From Alphaproteobacteria bacterium (lineage in GTDB: Bacteria > Pseudomonadota > Alphaproteobacteria > Sphingomonadales > Sphingomonadaceae): a stretch of 6,407 nucleotides of DNA. Each line of letters begins with the position of its first letter. Within the stretch, counting starts at the first letter, position 1. Position numbers and translations under genes: made by a program. The stretch is taken from the NCBI GenBank assembly GCA_028293055.1, contig JAQGLD010000189.1, positions 1 through 6,407 of the forward strand. Reading direction: 5' to 3'. Below are positions 4,504-6,407 of the stretch, one piece after another. The notes below the pieces were generated by a model that worked only from the letters and a program-made list of their open reading frames with translations, made no database searches and was not told the origin of the DNA.

Positions 4504-6407
4504 TCAGAATGCGAGCGACGCGGTACCGCCAAAGGTCCGCGGGCGCTCATAGGTCACTCCGTCCGCCATCGCCGATGGAAGAAGCTGCTGATAGACGACC
4601 GCGTTGGTCAGGTTACGTGTCCACACGCTGAGGCGGAGACCCCATTTCTTGTTCGGCGTGAAAGCAATCTCGGCGTTCACCATCGTGTAGGCAGGCTGAG
4701 TCAGCCGGTTGGCGAACTCCCAGAAATATTTCGCCGAGTGGAACAGGTTGCCGGAAATGCCGATCGAGCCCGGACCGACATCGTGCGAATAATCGAACGA
4801 GGCGCCGAAGGTGGTGCGCGGCGCGCGGATCATGTCGTTGCCCGACGCATCGTAGAAGGGATTGGCGTAATTTCCGCAGGGGGAAGCGCCGGCGATCGGG
4901 CAGGGGCCCGGCAAGGCCGGCGTCGTTGCCGTCGCCGGGGCGAGCGGAGTCGTCGAAGTGCGCGGAATGAAGATCTGCGCGCCCGGGAACTTGCTGTAGG
5001 TGGCGTCGAGATAGGTGGCATAGGCACGCAGCGTCAGGTTGCGCCCCGCCCGGGCGGTCATTTCCAGCTCGCCACCGTTGGCCTTGGCACTTGCAGCGTT
5101 GAACAGGACGACGAGCGAGGTGACGGGATCGCGGGCCGACTGCTGGATGTCCGTATAATTGTAGTGGAAGACGGATCCGTTGATCCGGAGCCAAGGGAAC
5201 AGATCGGTCTTCGCGCCTACCTCGAAGGAATCGATCGTTTCCGGCCGGGTCGGAGTCGCCGCGCTCAGCGCCGTCGCCATGCCGTTATAGACCCCGCTCT
5301 TGAAGCCGCGGCTGTAGCTTGCATAAATGTTGGCGTCCTCGCTGAACTTGTACTGGAGTGACGCGCGGTAGGTGAGCTTGCCGTAGCTTTTCTTTTGAAG
5401 CGGGACCGTCTGGTTAGCCGCAACCCACGCCCGGAAGTTGCGATCCTCGGTCGTGTAGCGAGCACCCGCGATGGCCTTGAGATGGTCGCCGAAGCGGTAG
5501 GTGAGCTCGCCGAACCCGGCGAGCGAACTCACTTCCTGCCTGGTCTTGGTGATCGCCCCGGGGACTCCGTTGACGATCGTCTGGAGGGCGTCGAACGATC
5601 CCTTGCCGCTGAACTGGAATCCGCCGACGATCCACGACAGTGGCCCGTCTCCAGTCGAGAGCGCCCGGATCTCGTTCGACAGATATTGCGAGGATTGCGG
5701 AGCGATCGTCTTCTGGATTGCCTTGACGGTGAGGTCGTTGTCGGTGGTCGACAGAGCGGTGTTGGTTACGATCGCAGAGGTCGTCTCGATATTGAAGGCC
5801 GACAGAGCGAAGCGAGTCTGCACCGACAGCTGGTCGCTCTTCGAACGGCCCAGATTGATCACCTCGAGCGCCGATTCCCAAGGCTTGGTCGCGAGCGGGG
5901 TCGGCTGCGGATTGGTTGCCCGCGCGACTGTGTTTCCGTTGAGCGGCTGGCCGTTCACCGAGCTGTCGTCGTCGGTGCGGGCGTGGGTGTAGGTCGCCAG
6001 GACACGGACCGAATCGTTCGGCTCGATCAGGATCTTGGACCTGAGCAGGTCGGATTGCTTGCGCCCGACCCAGCCGCCATGCGCGAGATCGTGAATGTAG
6101 CCGTGATCGCGATAGATGCTGCCGGCGATATCGAAGCTGACGCCCGGAGCGAGGCCGGTGGTGAGATAGCCCTGGACCTGGCGCTCGCCATAGCTGCCGC
6201 CGCGAAGCACAAGGCGTCCCGAAAGGGTCGAGCTCGGGTCCGGAGTGATGATGTTGATCAGGCCGCCGGTCGCGTTGCGCCCGAACAAGGTGCCCTGCGG
6301 GCCGCTAAGCACTTCTACCCGCTCGACATTGATCAGGTCGAACCCGATGCCGGCCATGACCGGTTGGTAGACTCCATCGATATACATCGACACGTTCGAT
6401 TCGTCGC
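4504..6407 (-). CDS. TonB-dependent outer-membrane receptor, N-terminus cut by window edge
   Basis: 633 residues are visible, and the frame is open to the right edge. The signal peptide, TonB box and first part of the plug lie beyond the window. The visible part starts within the plug (MYIDGVYQ) and continues with the canonical VERVEVLSGPQGTLFGRNATGG (about 28-49) and INIITPDP, then a long series of alternating-residue beta strands forming the barrel. YSRGFKSGVYNG is the conserved barrel motif seen in many sphingomonad receptors, and the protein ends GGTASLAF with the terminal phenylalanine expected for Bam-dependent insertion. Such receptors import substrates across the outer membrane using TonB-ExbBD energy. 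A late loop is rich in Pro/Thr/Ala and carries a C-x7-C pair (visible residues 502 and 510), possibly a disulphide-closed external loop. The in-frame GTG at 6393 is internal to the plug, not a start. Its place beside the catabolic genes suggests uptake of their substrate; this is inference, as iron-chelate uptake is also common in the family. Confidence 0.94.
   Translation of the reverse strand, partial: DESNVSMYIDGVYQPVMAGIGFDLINVERVEVLSGPQGTLFGRNATGGLINIITPDPSSTLSGRLVLRGGSYGERQVQGYLTTGLAPGVSFDIAGSIYRDHGYIHDLAHGGWVGRKQSDLLRSKILIEPNDSVRVLATYTHARTDDDSSVNGQPLNGNTVARATNPQPTPLATKPWESALEVINLGRSKSDQLSVQTRFALSAFNIETTSAIVTNTALSTTDNDLTVKAIQKTIAPQSSQYLSNEIRALSTGDGPLSWIVGGFQFSGKGSFDALQTIVNGVPGAITKTRQEVSSLAGFGELTYRFGDHLKAIAGARYTTEDRNFRAWVAANQTVPLQKKSYGKLTYRASLQYKFSEDANIYASYSRGFKSGVYNGMATALSAATPTRPETIDSFEVGAKTDLFPWLRINGSVFHYNYTDIQQSARDPVTSLVVLFNAASAKANGGELEMTARAGRNLTLRAYATYLDATYSKFPGAQIFIPRTSTTPLAPATATTPALPGPCPIAGASPCGNYANPFYDASGNDMIRAPRTTFGASFDYSHDVGPGSIGISGNLFHSAKYFWEFANRLTQPAYTMVNAEIAFTPNKKWGLRLSVWTRNLTNAVVYQQLLPSAMADGVTYERPRTFGGTASLAF

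Noticed and set aside
4177..5361. 394-residue plus-strand open frame spanning the ligase and receptor genes
   Set aside because: Arg-rich antisense shadow of two well-supported genes; it has no recognisable motif and crosses the terminator hairpin.
6391..6393. GTG as the start of the receptor gene
   Set aside because: The frame stays open to the window edge (reading DESN before it), and the codon falls in the middle of the conserved plug domain, so the true start is outside the window.
1..6407. Mobile elements, CRISPR arrays, tRNAs, riboswitches or toxin-antitoxin genes
   Set aside because: I looked for direct repeats, transposase motifs, regularly spaced repeats and tRNA-like ends on both strands and saw none; coding sequence fills nearly all the window.

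Overview
The window is G+C-rich DNA with tightly packed genes. It encodes a set of CoA-thioester catabolic enzymes next to a large TonB-dependent outer-membrane receptor. This combination, with high G+C and long antisense open frames typical of such DNA, points to a Gram-negative alphaproteobacterium, most likely a sphingomonad (Sphingomonas, Novosphingobium or Sphingopyxis type). That assignment is inferred from gene content and style; no rRNA or other taxonomic marker is present.

Layout from left to right. (1) Positions 1-1513 hold a compact minus-strand operon read right to left: a crotonase-fold enoyl-CoA hydratase/isomerase, a small zinc-ribbon/OB-fold (DUF35) protein whose start overlaps the preceding stop by one base, and the N-terminal third of an SDR dehydrogenase that runs off the left edge. 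(2) Positions 1514-1672 are a divergent control region with stacked palindromes. (3) Positions 1673-2818, plus strand, encode a thiolase-superfamily protein of the SCP2/lipid-transfer type. (4) A 39-base convergent gap (2819-2857) contains a hairpin. (5) Positions 2858-4405, minus strand, encode an AMP-forming acyl-CoA ligase. (6) Positions 4406-4503 carry a strong terminator-like hairpin. (7) Positions 4504-6407, minus strand, encode the C-terminal majority of a TonB-dependent receptor whose N-terminus lies beyond the right edge.

Together the genes read as an uptake-and-degradation module. The receptor would bring a substrate across the outer membrane, the ligase would activate a carboxylic acid as a CoA thioester, and the crotonase and SDR would carry out isomerisation/hydration and hydroxyacyl oxidation. 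The thiolase-like protein with its DUF35 partner would then cleave a carbon-carbon bond. No acyl-CoA dehydrogenase or transcriptional regulator is visible. The substrate is not determined by the sequence; a steroid or bile-acid side chain, a terpenoid or another branched or alicyclic acid would fit. The most interesting points are that the thiolase-like protein lacks the usual nucleophilic cysteine, which recalls the Ltp2 side-chain aldolases, that the crotonase lacks both hydratase glutamates but keeps an isomerase-type aspartate, and that the thiolase and DUF35 partners are split across a divergent promoter. No RNA genes, CRISPR arrays, insertion sequences or prophage genes were seen.
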